Shown piece by piece: positions 1-7,203 of a stretch of DNA of 11,801 nucleotides. Position 1 is the first letter of the stretch. Each line of letters starts with the position of its first letter. Made by a program: the position numbers and the translations under genes. Origin of the DNA: UBA6115 sp964346355 (GTDB lineage Bacteria; Bacillota; Clostridia; Christensenellales; Aristaeellaceae); NCBI GenBank assembly GCA_964346355.1, contig CAYFUH010000043.1:1-11801 (forward strand), written 5' to 3'. Under the pieces are notes generated by a model. It had not been told where the DNA came from. It searched no databases and was given only the letters and a program-made list of their open reading frames with translations.

Positions 1-2
1 TG

Positions 3-31
3 CTGCTCCCCGCGCACGCGGGGGTAATCCT
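3..31 (+). CRISPR. solitary type I-E-like CRISPR repeat
   Basis: This 29-nt unit has the type I-E repeat shape: a CTGCTCCCC start and a GC-rich core CCCCGCGCACGCGGGG that is a near-perfect inverted repeat. It matches the unit at 396-424 at all of the first 23 positions and differs only near its 3' end (TAATCCT against TGATTCC). No repeat follows at the expected 61-nt step. It is therefore either the last, slightly decayed repeat of an array lying left of the window, or one side of an array broken by the sequence at 32-395. In the usual type I-E orientation the leader would lie to the left, outside the window. Confidence 0.75.
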
Positions 32-99
32 ATACCGCACCGTGCGCCGAGTTATGGCTCTCTGGATAATCTTCATAAATATAAGCAGAGCAAGGGTTG

Positions 100-113
100 T
101 GGCGGCGCCGCCA
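100..113. repeat. 14-nt perfect palindrome
   Basis: TGGCGGCGCCGCCA reads identically on both strands. It has no loop, so it is better suited to binding a dimeric protein than to forming an RNA hairpin. It lies just downstream of the AT-rich patch that contains a possible -10 element, where an operator could sit. In GC-rich DNA such a palindrome can arise by chance, and no binding protein can be named. Confidence 0.4.
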
Positions 114-148
114 TCAACAGGCGAACGGGCGAAAACCAGGCATAACAA

Positions 149-203
149 AGGCCCTGCTACCTGCATCCAGGGACTCGATGCCCTGGTGGTCGGTAGAGGG
201 CCT
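149..203 (+). other. long stem-loop, possible structured RNA
   Basis: The outer stem pairs 149-161 with 192-203 (12 base pairs with a single bulged G at 156). Inside it, CCAGGG (167-172) pairs with CCCTGG (181-186) around an 8-nt loop. A second small hairpin follows at once (GGAGG 204-208 with CCTCC 219-223). No T-run follows, so this is not a standard intrinsic terminator. It could be a small RNA, a cruciform-forming element or part of a mobile-element end. Either strand could form the structure; plus is given only because of the neighbouring repeats. Confidence 0.45.
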
Positions 204-395
204 GGAGGATCATCATACCCTCCATTCCCATTCTACCCATTAACAGCAACAGAGCAACCTCCAGTCCTCAAGGAACAACACAGGACAAGTACAGGCGGGA
301 ACGATGTTTACCATGCACATGGTGAAAAGCAAGGCGGGGATTGATGTTTTGCCACGTTCACCATAAGCAGGAAACCGGACGAAAACCGGCGCCTG

Positions 396-485
396 CTGCT
401 CCCCGCGCACGCGGGGGTGATTCCATGCCGTTGATGCCGCTGGCCTTGGCTGCCATCTGTTCCCCGACCATGCCGGCGGGACCCG
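396..485 (+). CRISPR. minimal CRISPR unit: repeat, 32-nt spacer, degenerate terminal repeat
   Basis: An intact type I-E-like repeat (396-424) is followed by a 32-nt spacer (425-456) and a decayed repeat (457-485). The decayed copy starts exactly 61 nt after the intact one, the standard 29+32 period. It agrees at 9 of its first 10 positions and at about 19 of 29 overall. Degeneration of the leader-distal repeat is common in this subtype, so the array probably ends here and reads left to right. On the minus strand the spacer reads as an open stretch beginning M-A-A-K-A-S-G-I-N-G, which fits a coding protospacer but does not identify one. No cas genes and no clear leader lie in the window. Confidence 0.75.
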
Positions 486-501
486 GCACCTTTTCTCCTT
501 T
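471..501 (+). terminator. putative intrinsic terminator at the end of the CRISPR unit
   Basis: TGCCGG (471-476) pairs with CCGGCA (483-488), a 6-bp GC-rich stem with a 6-nt loop. It is followed after two C residues by a T-rich run, TTTTCTCCTTT (491-501). The hairpin lies largely within the degenerate repeat, so the decayed repeat seems to have become a transcription stop. It would separate array transcription from the mutS promoter 34 nt further on. The T-run is interrupted, which lowers certainty. Confidence 0.5.
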
Positions 502-534
502 GGCGTGAAATTGATGCGCTGCCTTCCCGGACAC

Positions 535-563
535 CTGATAAACCCGCCAAAATATGCTATAAT
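535..563 (+). promoter_or_regulatory. sigma-70/SigA-type promoter of the mutS operon (extended -10)
   Basis: The -10 is a perfect TATAAT (558-563) preceded by TG at 555-556, giving an extended -10. The -35 CTGATA (535-540) matches TTGACA at 4 of 6 positions with an ideal 17-nt spacer. Transcription would start near 570-571, giving a leader of only about 20 nt that holds the mutS ribosome binding site. It is the only clear promoter before the six-gene run. Confidence 0.7.
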
Positions 564-590
564 CAGGCCTATGAAGAGGAGAGTAATGCC

Positions 591-3182
591 ATGGCCGCGC
601 TGACCCCCATGATGCGGCAATATCTGGAGCTCAAAGAGGCCAACCCGGACGCCCTGCTCTTTTTCAGGCTGGGTGACTTTTATGAGATGTTCTTTGAGGA
701 CGCAGAGGTGGCCGCGCGGGAGTTGGAGCTGACACTCACCGGGCGGGACTGTGGCCTCAAGGAGCGTGCGCCCATGTGCGGCGTGCCCTGGCACGCGGTG
801 GACGGCTACATCGCGCGGCTGATTCACCGGGGCTATAAGGTGGCGATTGCCGAGCAGACGGAGGAGCCCGCAAAGGGGAAAACGCTGGTGAAGCGAGAAA
901 TTGTGCGCATCATCACGCCCGGCACCTTCTCAGACACCGCGGCCCTGTCCCAAAAGCAAAACCGCTTTATCGCAGCCGTTTATTTTACCGGCAAGCGGGC
1001 GGGTGTCGCCCTGTGTGACCTGTCCACGGGCGAGTTTTTCCTGCGCGCCTTTGATAAAGTTGAGGGCGCCGCGGCCTTTTTGCAGACCCAGCAGCCCTCT
1101 GAGGTCCTCAGCAATGATACGGAACAGCTCAAGGAAATCTTCCCCGGCTATATCACCCAGGTGCGCGCAGAGATCTTCAACAAAAAGCGCGCGGCAGAGG
1201 CCATCAACCAGCAGTTTGGCACCGTGTCGCCGGAGGCGGTGGGCATCCCGGCGCGGTCGGATGCGCTGGTATGCCCGGCAGGTGCTCTGCTGCATTATTT
1301 GAACGAGACGCAGATGGTGGCGCTGAAGCACATCACCCGTGTGCAGGTGCTGCGCGGGGAGGAAACCATGCCGCTGCCGCCCACGACGCGGCGCAGCCTG
1401 GAGCTGGTGGAGCGTTTGAACGGCGGGGCTGGCCGCGGCACCCTGCTGTATGAATTGGACCAGACCCGTACCGCCATGGGCGCCAGGTTGCTGCGCTCCT
1501 TTGTGGAGCGGCCCTTGATTGATGAGCAAGAGATCAACGACCGCCTGGACTGTGTGGAAGCGCTGGTGAATGACCCGCTGCTGCTGGAGGAAACGGGCGC
1601 GCTGTTGAAGGATGTATACGACCTGGAGCGATTGCTGTCCAAGCTCAGCTACCGCACCTTGGGCCCGCGGGATTGCCTGGCCCTGCTGCGCTCCATCAAC
1701 CAGGCGCCAAAGGCGCAGCAGCTGTTGGCAAAGTTGAATCAAGCGGGTTTTCTTTCCCTGCGTGAAAAACTGGCGCCGCAGCCGGAACTGGCCGATTTGT
1801 TGACCCGCGCCATTTCGCCGGACGCGCCGGTTGCCCTGTCGGACGGCGGCGTGATCAGGGAGGGTTATTCTGAGGACTTGGACACGGCGCGCCTGGCTGC
1901 CCGGGATGGCCGCAAGTGGATATCGGACCTGGAAGCGCGGGAGCGTGAGCAGACCGGCATCAAGAACCTGCGGGTGCAGTACAACCGCGTCTTCGGCTAC
2001 TTTTTTGAGGTCACCCGCTCCAATTTCCACCTGGTGCCGGAGCGCTTTATCAGGCGGCAAACCCTGGCCAACGCGGAGCGCTTTACGACGGAGGAATTAA
2101 ACGACCTGGAGCGCAAGGCCTTGGGCGCGCAGGAGGAAACCGCCCGCCTTGAAAGCCAGTTATATAACAGTTTGCTGGATACCTTGGGCGCGCACATCAA
2201 CCCGCTGCAGGATTTGGCCCTGGGCTTTAAAACCCTGGATGCCCTGCAGTCTTTGGCCCGCGTGGCACAGTCCAGGCGCTTTGTCAGGCCCGTCATCAAC
2301 ACAAACAGCCGCCTTGTGATTGAAAACGGCCGCCACCCGGTGGTGGAAGCCGCCATGCCGGATGGCGGTTTTGTGCCCAATGATACGCAGATGAGCGCCG
2401 CAGACCGCGTGCTGATTGTGACCGGGCCCAACATGTCCGGCAAGTCCACCTACATGCGCCAGACCGCGCTGATTTGCCTGATGGCGCACATGGGCAGCTT
2501 TGTGCCGGCGGACGCAGCGGACATCCCGCTGCTTGACAATGTGTTCACCCGCATCGGCGCGCAGGATGACCTGGCGGCCGGCCAATCCACCTTCATGGTG
2601 GAGATGATTGAGCTGTCCCACATCCTGCGCAACGCGACCCCGCGCTCTTTGGTGGTGCTGGATGAGGTGGGCCGGGGCACCGGCACGCTGGACGGGCTGT
2701 CCATCGCCTGGGCAGCGGTGGAGTATCTGGCCGATCCGGAGAAATCCGGCGCCTTGACCCTGTTTGCCACCCATTACCATGAACTGTCGGAAATGGAGGG
2801 TGCCCTGCCCGGCGTGGTCAATTTAAGCGTATTGACGAAGGAAATGGGCGATGAGGTCATCTTTTTGCACAAGATTAAGCGCGGCGGGGCGGACAAGTCC
2901 TTTGGCGTGTATGTGGCGCGCATGGCTGGCGTGCCCCGGGGCGTGGTGGCCCGCGCGCGGGAGATCCTGGCGCGGCTTGAGGCCAGCAACATCACCCAGG
3001 ATGAGATTGGCAAGAACATCCTGGAGAAAAAGGGCAAGAAAAAGAACGAGCAAATGGCGCTGACGGAGTTTGCGCGGGTGGAATTGCTGGAGGAACTGGC
3101 CAACCTGGACGTCCTGCAGATGAGCCCGATGGAGGCATTGAACGAGCTGTTTGTGTTAAAAGAAAAAGCCAGGAAGCTATAA
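591..3182 (+). CDS. mutS: DNA mismatch repair protein MutS
   Basis: MutS dimers clamp around DNA, detect mispairs and small loops, and after ATP exchange recruit MutL. The 863 residues fit the family (about 850-860). The mismatch-wedging Phe-x-Glu is F30-Y31-E32. Connector, lever and clamp regions fill roughly residues 120-560. The ABC-type ATPase follows, with Walker A GPNMSGKST (612-620), Walker B and nearby residues DEVGRGT (691-697) and the conserved TLFATHYHEL. A tail motif QMAL (821-824) resembles the QMSLL sliding-clamp-binding motif of E. coli MutS, and the last residues carry the usual P-x-x-A-L-x-x-L pattern. The ATG at 591 is chosen because GAGGAGAG lies at 576-583 and the protein begins at the usual point. 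It is the first gene of the operon and 24 nt precede mutL. Nothing looks truncated. Confidence 0.98.
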   Translation: MAALTPMMRQYLELKEANPDALLFFRLGDFYEMFFEDAEVAARELELTLTGRDCGLKERAPMCGVPWHAVDGYIARLIHRGYKVAIAEQTEEPAKGKTLVKREIVRIITPGTFSDTAALSQKQNRFIAAVYFTGKRAGVALCDLSTGEFFLRAFDKVEGAAAFLQTQQPSEVLSNDTEQLKEIFPGYITQVRAEIFNKKRAAEAINQQFGTVSPEAVGIPARSDALVCPAGALLHYLNETQMVALKHITRVQVLRGEETMPLPPTTRRSLELVERLNGGAGRGTLLYELDQTRTAMGARLLRSFVERPLIDEQEINDRLDCVEALVNDPLLLEETGALLKDVYDLERLLSKLSYRTLGPRDCLALLRSINQAPKAQQLLAKLNQAGFLSLREKLAPQPELADLLTRAISPDAPVALSDGGVIREGYSEDLDTARLAARDGRKWISDLEAREREQTGIKNLRVQYNRVFGYFFEVTRSNFHLVPERFIRRQTLANAERFTTEELNDLERKALGAQEETARLESQLYNSLLDTLGAHINPLQDLALGFKTLDALQSLARVAQSRRFVRPVINTNSRLVIENGRHPVVEAAMPDGGFVPNDTQMSAADRVLIVTGPNMSGKSTYMRQTALICLMAHMGSFVPADAADIPLLDNVFTRIGAQDDLAAGQSTFMVEMIELSHILRNATPRSLVVLDEVGRGTGTLDGLSIAWAAVEYLADPEKSGALTLFATHYHELSEMEGALPGVVNLSVLTKEMGDEVIFLHKIKRGGADKSFGVYVARMAGVPRGVVARAREILARLEASNITQDEIGKNILEKKGKKKNEQMALTEFARVELLEELANLDVLQMSPMEALNELFVLKEKARKL

Positions 3183-3206
3183 AACAGACGAAGGAAAGGA
3201 GTAAGA

Positions 3207-5042
3207 ATGAGCGGGACCATCAAGGTGCTGCCGCCGGACGTGGTGGAGTTGATCGCCGCGGGCGAGGTGGTGGAGCGGCCGGCCAGCTGCATCAAGGAGC
3301 TGGTGGAAAACAGCCTGGACGCGGGCGCTACCGCCGTGACGGTGGCCATAGAGGGCGGCGGGCTGGACCTGATCCGCGTGACGGACAACGGGTCGGGCAT
3401 TTCGCCCGAGGACATGCGCCTGGTTTTTTTGCCGCACGCCACCAGCAAGCTGGGCAAAGCGGAAGAACTGCACACCGTCGCCACCCTGGGTTTTAGGGGG
3501 GAGGCCATTCCGTCCATCGCGCGGGTCAGCAAGATGACGCTCACCAGCCGCAAAAAGGGCAGCGCCGCCGGGATGAAGGCGGTTAACGAGGGCGGGCAGA
3601 TGGTGTCCCTGGGGGAATCCGCCGCCGCCGAAGGCACACAGGTGACGGTGCGCGACCTGTTTTACAATGCGCCGGTGCGCCGGGATTTCATGAAAAAGCC
3701 GCAGCGCGAGGCTGCCCTGTGCGCAGAGCTTTTGCAGCAGCTGATCCTCTCGCGCCCTGATGTCGCCTTCCGGCTGACTGCTGATGGCAAACAGCTCTAC
3801 GCCAGCCCGGGGGATGGCAAGCTAGACAGCGCCATGCTGTCGGTTTACGGGGTGGATACCTTAAAAGCGCTGGTTCCTGTGGAGGGCGCGGGCGCCGGCA
3901 TGCTGGTGCGCGGCTTGGTTGGCATTGGCGAGCAGGCCCGCGGCAACCGCAACCACCAGCATTTCTTCTTAAACGGCCGCGCGGTGCGCTCTGGCCTGTT
4001 AAGCCGCGCTGTGGAGGAAGGCTGCCGCCACCGGGTGATGATTGGCCGCTTCCCCCTGTGCGCCCTCTCCATCACCCTGCCCTATGAGGCGGTGGATGTG
4101 AACGTGCACCCCAACAAATGGGAGGTGCGCTTTTTGCGCGAGCAGCAGGTGAAGGACGCGCTGGCAGATATCATCACCCAGGCTGTGAGCGAAGCGCCGC
4201 TTGAGAGCCCGCCGCCGCTGTTTGAGCGGCCCGTGGCGCGGGATGAAGCCGCCGTCACGCGCCTAGAGCCGGAGCAGACCAAAGCGCAGCCTGCGCAGGC
4301 ATCCCCGGTTGCGCAGCCACCAGAGACACAGCCTGCGCCCCGCGCCTTTGTTGCGCGGGATATCGCGCGGGAGGAAGCGCGCGTGCAAGAACCTGCGCCC
4401 GCGCCTGCCACGCCGTTCACAGAAGAAAAAACAGAGCAAATCCACGCCCCGCAGGTGCAAACAGTCCAGCGGCAGCTGCAGGTGCTGGGCGTGGCCTTTC
4501 ACACCTACATCATCGCGCAGCAAGGCGAGCGCCTGCTGCTGATTGACCAGCACGCCCTGCATGAGCGCCTGCTGTTTGACCGCATGATGGCTTCCGCTGA
4601 CACGAACCAGCCTTCCCAGGCCCTGCTTTTGCCCCAGGTGATTGAGCTGGACTACCCGGACTACCAGGCGTTTTTGGCCTACCGCAAGGACCTGGAGGAA
4701 GCCGGCTTTGAGGCGGAGGACTTTGGCCACCGCGCGGTGCGCCTGCTCCGTGTGCCGGTGGAGTTGGGTGCGCCGCTGGCCGCGCGCAGCTTTACGGATG
4801 CGCTGGATGAACTGCGCGGGGGCGGCAAGCTGGATCGCAATTCAAAGCGCGAGCGCATCATCATGGCCTCCTGCAAGCATGCGGTCAAGGGGGGCGAGCG
4901 CCTGCCCGATCACGCGCTGCAGGCCTTGGCAGACATGATGATGGACGAAAACACCATCCCTTCCTGCCCTCACGGGCGTCCCATTGTGCTGGAGCTCACC
5001 AAACGTGAGCTTGAGCGCCGCTTTAAAAGGATACAGGATTGA
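3207..5042 (+). CDS. mutL: DNA mismatch repair protein MutL with endonuclease motif
   Basis: MutL links mismatch recognition by MutS to strand nicking and excision. The N-terminal GHKL ATPase is complete: E34 in ELVENSLDAG, DNGSG (60-64) and GFRGEA (95-100). A Pro/Gln/Ala-rich linker covers about 340-430. The C-terminal domain has DQHALHERLLFD (447-458), the metal-binding motif of MutL proteins that nick DNA, plus C556 in SCKHAV and CPHGRP (587-592). The final acidic position of the DQHA(x)2E(x)4E motif is D458 rather than the usual E. QALLLP (471-476) fits the beta-clamp-binding pattern seen in B. subtilis MutL. The 611 residues are normal for the family. AAAGGAG (3195-3201) sits 5 nt before the ATG. 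Its TGA stop shares one base with the miaA start. A nicking MutL implies an organism without MutH, as is usual outside gammaproteobacteria. Confidence 0.98.
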   Translation: MSGTIKVLPPDVVELIAAGEVVERPASCIKELVENSLDAGATAVTVAIEGGGLDLIRVTDNGSGISPEDMRLVFLPHATSKLGKAEELHTVATLGFRGEAIPSIARVSKMTLTSRKKGSAAGMKAVNEGGQMVSLGESAAAEGTQVTVRDLFYNAPVRRDFMKKPQREAALCAELLQQLILSRPDVAFRLTADGKQLYASPGDGKLDSAMLSVYGVDTLKALVPVEGAGAGMLVRGLVGIGEQARGNRNHQHFFLNGRAVRSGLLSRAVEEGCRHRVMIGRFPLCALSITLPYEAVDVNVHPNKWEVRFLREQQVKDALADIITQAVSEAPLESPPPLFERPVARDEAAVTRLEPEQTKAQPAQASPVAQPPETQPAPRAFVARDIAREEARVQEPAPAPATPFTEEKTEQIHAPQVQTVQRQLQVLGVAFHTYIIAQQGERLLLIDQHALHERLLFDRMMASADTNQPSQALLLPQVIELDYPDYQAFLAYRKDLEEAGFEAEDFGHRAVRLLRVPVELGAPLAARSFTDALDELRGGGKLDRNSKRERIIMASCKHAVKGGERLPDHALQALADMMMDENTIPSCPHGRPIVLELTKRELERRFKRIQD

Positions 5043-5962
5043 TGAAACCAACAGTTTTAGGGCTTGTAGGCCCCACCGCATCGGGGAAATCCGGCTTGGC
5101 GCTGAAGGCAGCCCAAGCCTTGGGCGCAGAGATCGTCAGCATGGATTCCATGCAGGTCTACATCGGCATGGACATTGGCACCGCCAAGGCCACCAAGCAG
5201 GAGCAGGATTTGGTACCCCACCACATGATTGACATTGTGGACCCAGAGACGCCTTTTTCCGTGGCCGAATACCAGCGCATGGCGCGGGAAGTGATTGATG
5301 ACATCCATGCCCGGGGCAAGCTGCCGGTGCTGTGCGGCGGCACGGGATTGTACCTGCGCGCGCTCTCGCGGGACATGGCCTTTGGCGAGGCGCAAAAGGA
5401 CATCACCATCCGTGAGCGCTACCAACAGCTGGCGCTGGCGGAGGGAAACGAAGAAGTGCACCGCATCCTGTATGAGAAGGACCCGGAAACTGCCAGGCGG
5501 CTGCACCCCAACAACCTGCGCCGCGTCATCCGCGCGCTGGAGGTGCTGGAGTTAACCGGCAAGCCCCTGTCCGCCCAGCAGATGCCCCGGGATGAGGACG
5601 GACCCTATGACATGCGCCTGTACGCCATCGCCTGGCCGCGGCATGAGCTGTATGAGCGCATCAACCTGCGCGCGAACAGGATGCTGGCGCGGGGCTTGCT
5701 ACGGGAAGTCAAAACCCTGATGGACGCGGGGGTGAACCCGCAGGCGCAAAGCATGCAGGGCTTGGGCTATAAGGAGCTGTTCCCCTACTTACAGGGCGAG
5801 GCCGCGCTGGAGGATGCCATGGACACCATGCAGCGGCGCACCCGCAACTACGCCAAGCGCCAGATGACCTGGTTTACCGCTGATGAGCGGGTCACCTGGC
5901 TCAACGGCCGGGACAGCACGGAGAGGCATCTGGAAACGATTATAAAGGACATACACGCTTGA
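5042..5962 (+). CDS. miaA: tRNA dimethylallyltransferase MiaA
   Basis: MiaA transfers the dimethylallyl group from DMAPP to N6 of A37 in tRNAs reading UNN codons, the first step towards the hypermodified base ms2i6A. The 306-residue protein starts with a P-loop GPTASGKS (10-17), has the catalytic Asp D35 in DSMQVY, then DIGTAKAT, HHMIDIVDP, CGGTGLYL and the tRNA-binding stretch RRTRNYAKRQMTWF (265-278). ATG 5042 is preferred over an in-frame TTG at 5039: it overlaps the mutL stop as TGATG, a standard coupling arrangement, with AAAAGGA about 10 nt upstream. mutL-miaA adjacency is widespread in bacteria. In B. subtilis hfq follows miaA; here no hfq is present and the next gene starts inside the miaA stop. 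Confidence 0.97.
   Translation: MKPTVLGLVGPTASGKSGLALKAAQALGAEIVSMDSMQVYIGMDIGTAKATKQEQDLVPHHMIDIVDPETPFSVAEYQRMAREVIDDIHARGKLPVLCGGTGLYLRALSRDMAFGEAQKDITIRERYQQLALAEGNEEVHRILYEKDPETARRLHPNNLRRVIRALEVLELTGKPLSAQQMPRDEDGPYDMRLYAIAWPRHELYERINLRANRMLARGLLREVKTLMDAGVNPQAQSMQGLGYKELFPYLQGEAALEDAMDTMQRRTRNYAKRQMTWFTADERVTWLNGRDSTERHLETIIKDIHA
5950..5961 (+). promoter_or_regulatory. start region supporting TTG initiation
   Basis: AAAGGA at 5944-5949 lies 9 nt before a TTG at 5959-5961 that overlaps the miaA stop as TTGA. No ATG or GTG occurs near this point that would give the full N-terminus of the next protein, so TTG is the likely start. Coupling to miaA termination probably helps initiation at this weaker codon. 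Confidence 0.6.
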
Positions 5963-7203
5963 ACACACAAAGAATCGATGCCCTGATTGCCCAGGCGGAA
6001 AGCGAATTAGCCGCCGTATTCGCGGGCTTTGAACAAACAGAAGCCCTGTGGACAAACCGGGTGCTGGACGCCTTTGCCAGCCACCAGGTGGCCGCGCGGC
6101 ATTTCATGCCCACCACTGGCTATGGCTATGATGACATCGCCCGGGACACGCTGGAAGCCCTGTGCGCGGACATCTTCCGGGCAGAGGCCGCCATCTGCCG
6201 CCCCCATCTGGCCAGCGGCACGCATACGCTGGCGGTGGGCCTGTTTGGCCTGCTGAAACCAGGGGATGAATTGCTGATCATCACCGGCAGCCCCTATGAC
6301 ACGCTGGAGGGCGTGATTGGCTTTCACAATGAGCCGGGCTCCCTGCGGGAGCTGGGCGTAAAAACCAACATTGTGGATTTGGACGAGACGGGTGCAATCG
6401 ACCTTCCCGCCGTGCTTTTTGCCATGACGGAGCGGACAAAGGTGGTCTTTTTGCAGCGCAGCCGCGGCTATGCCCTGCGGCCCTCCATCCTGCCTGCGGA
6501 CATGGCAGCAGTCATCAAGACGGTGAAACAAAAAAAGCCGGATGTTTATGTGATGGTGGATAACTGCTACGGCGCTTTTGTGACGGAGGATGAGCCCACC
6601 TTCTACGGCGCGGATGTGGTAGCCGGCAGCCTGATTAAAAACCTGGGCGGCGGCATCGCGCCCACCGGCGGGTATGTAGCCGGCAGCGCGCGTGCCATTG
6701 GCCTGGTGGAAAACCGCCTCACCGCGCCCGGCATCGGCCGGGAGGTGGGCAGTTATGAGGCCAGCTACCGCCCCTTTTACCAGGGCTTGTTCATGGCGCC
6801 GCACACCGTGTGCCAGGCGAAAAAGACAGCGGCGCTTGCCGCGCGCGTGGCAGAACTGCTGGGCATGGATGCCCTGCCAGGCGCTTTTGATGCGCGCAGC
6901 GACATCATCCAGGCGCTGGTGATGGGCACGCCCGCGCGGGTGGTGGCCTATTGCCAGGGCATCCAGGCAGCCTCTCCCATTGATTCCTTCGCCAGCCCCG
7001 AGCCCTGGGACATGCCCGGCTACACCGACCAGGTGATCATGGCAGCCGGCGCTTTTGTGCAGGGCGCGTCCATTGAACTAAGCTGTGACGCGCCGATGCG
7101 GCCGCCCTATGCCGTCTACCAGCAGGGCGCCTTGACCTATGCCTCCGGCAAGCGGGCGGTGCGCGCGGCCTTCGCGAAAATTTTGGAGACACCCGATGCC
7201 TGA
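5959..7203 (+). CDS. PLP-dependent protein of the methionine gamma-lyase / aluminium-resistance (YnbB-like) family
   Basis: This is a 414-residue fold-type I PLP enzyme related to Cys/Met-metabolism lyases. The lysine expected to bind PLP is K227 in GSLIKNLGGG, the aspartate facing the pyridine nitrogen is D201 in MVDNCYG, and the N-terminal half has SGTHTLAVGLFGLLKPGDELL and the PYDTLEGVIG segment typical of the family. Such proteins are annotated as methionine gamma-lyase family or aluminium resistance protein; B. subtilis YnbB is one, and its gene lies near miaA. The true substrate is not established, so no activity is asserted. Start is TTG at 5959 (4-nt overlap with miaA), and the 3' end overlaps addA by 8 nt. 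The length is full and no key residue appears lost. Confidence 0.9.
   Translation: MNTQRIDALIAQAESELAAVFAGFEQTEALWTNRVLDAFASHQVAARHFMPTTGYGYDDIARDTLEALCADIFRAEAAICRPHLASGTHTLAVGLFGLLKPGDELLIITGSPYDTLEGVIGFHNEPGSLRELGVKTNIVDLDETGAIDLPAVLFAMTERTKVVFLQRSRGYALRPSILPADMAAVIKTVKQKKPDVYVMVDNCYGAFVTEDEPTFYGADVVAGSLIKNLGGGIAPTGGYVAGSARAIGLVENRLTAPGIGREVGSYEASYRPFYQGLFMAPHTVCQAKKTAALAARVAELLGMDALPGAFDARSDIIQALVMGTPARVVAYCQGIQAASPIDSFASPEPWDMPGYTDQVIMAAGAFVQGASIELSCDAPMRPPYAVYQQGALTYASGKRAVRAAFAKILETPDA
7184..7198 (+). promoter_or_regulatory. ribosome binding site fixing the addA start
   Basis: TGGAG (7184-7188) stands 7 nt before ATG 7196. The reading frame stays open further upstream, to an ATG at 7139, but the extra residues there are Arg/Pro-rich, read out of frame over the upstream gene, and precede the conserved WTxxQxxAI Q-motif. 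The 7196 start gives a normal AddA N-terminus. Confidence 0.75.

Larger units (their letters stand above)
32..395. other. non-coding, structured gap between CRISPR repeats
   Basis: This 364-nt stretch lies between two CRISPR repeats and has no repeat copies at 61-nt steps and no convincing gene. Its parts are an AT-rich patch at about 63-90 containing TATAAG (80-85, a possible -10 without a good -35), a 14-nt palindrome (100-113), a long two-part stem-loop (149-203) and a smaller stem-loop (204-223). The rest (224-395) shows nothing I can name. Open frames here lack a good ribosome binding site or run through the CRISPR repeat. It could be an insertion in the array, a spacer between two arrays, or a small RNA locus; the sequence does not decide. 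Confidence 0.5.

Noticed and set aside
154..182. Possible decayed CRISPR repeat (about 17 of 29 matches)
   Set aside because: It is out of phase with the 61-nt period, this level of match is near chance in GC-rich sequence, and the segment is explained by the stem-loop.
42..344. Open frame of 100 codons between the CRISPR repeats on the plus strand
   Set aside because: It begins with GTG, lacks a good ribosome binding site, has no recognisable domain and runs through the stem-loop; coding character is poor.
519..546. A second decayed repeat 62 nt after the first degenerate one
   Set aside because: Only scattered matches beyond the first four bases, the spacing is off by one, and it overlaps the mutS -35.
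240..827. Minus-strand open frames over the CRISPR unit and the mutS start (also 308-550)
   Set aside because: They translate the CRISPR repeat (giving the typical spurious ITPACAGSS string) or lie antisense to mutS.
930..2060. Long minus-strand open frame opposite mutS, and a similar one at 2774-3637
   Set aside because: Antisense frames of this kind are expected in GC-rich genes; no domains, no ribosome binding sites, and the plus-strand proteins are unambiguous.
5039..5041. TTG as miaA start
   Set aside because: The ATG directly after it at 5042 gives the standard N-terminus and the common TGATG junction.
7139..7195. Longer N-terminus for AddA
   Set aside because: The added 19 residues do not resemble the family and lie fully within the upstream gene; ATG 7196 has a well-spaced ribosome binding site.
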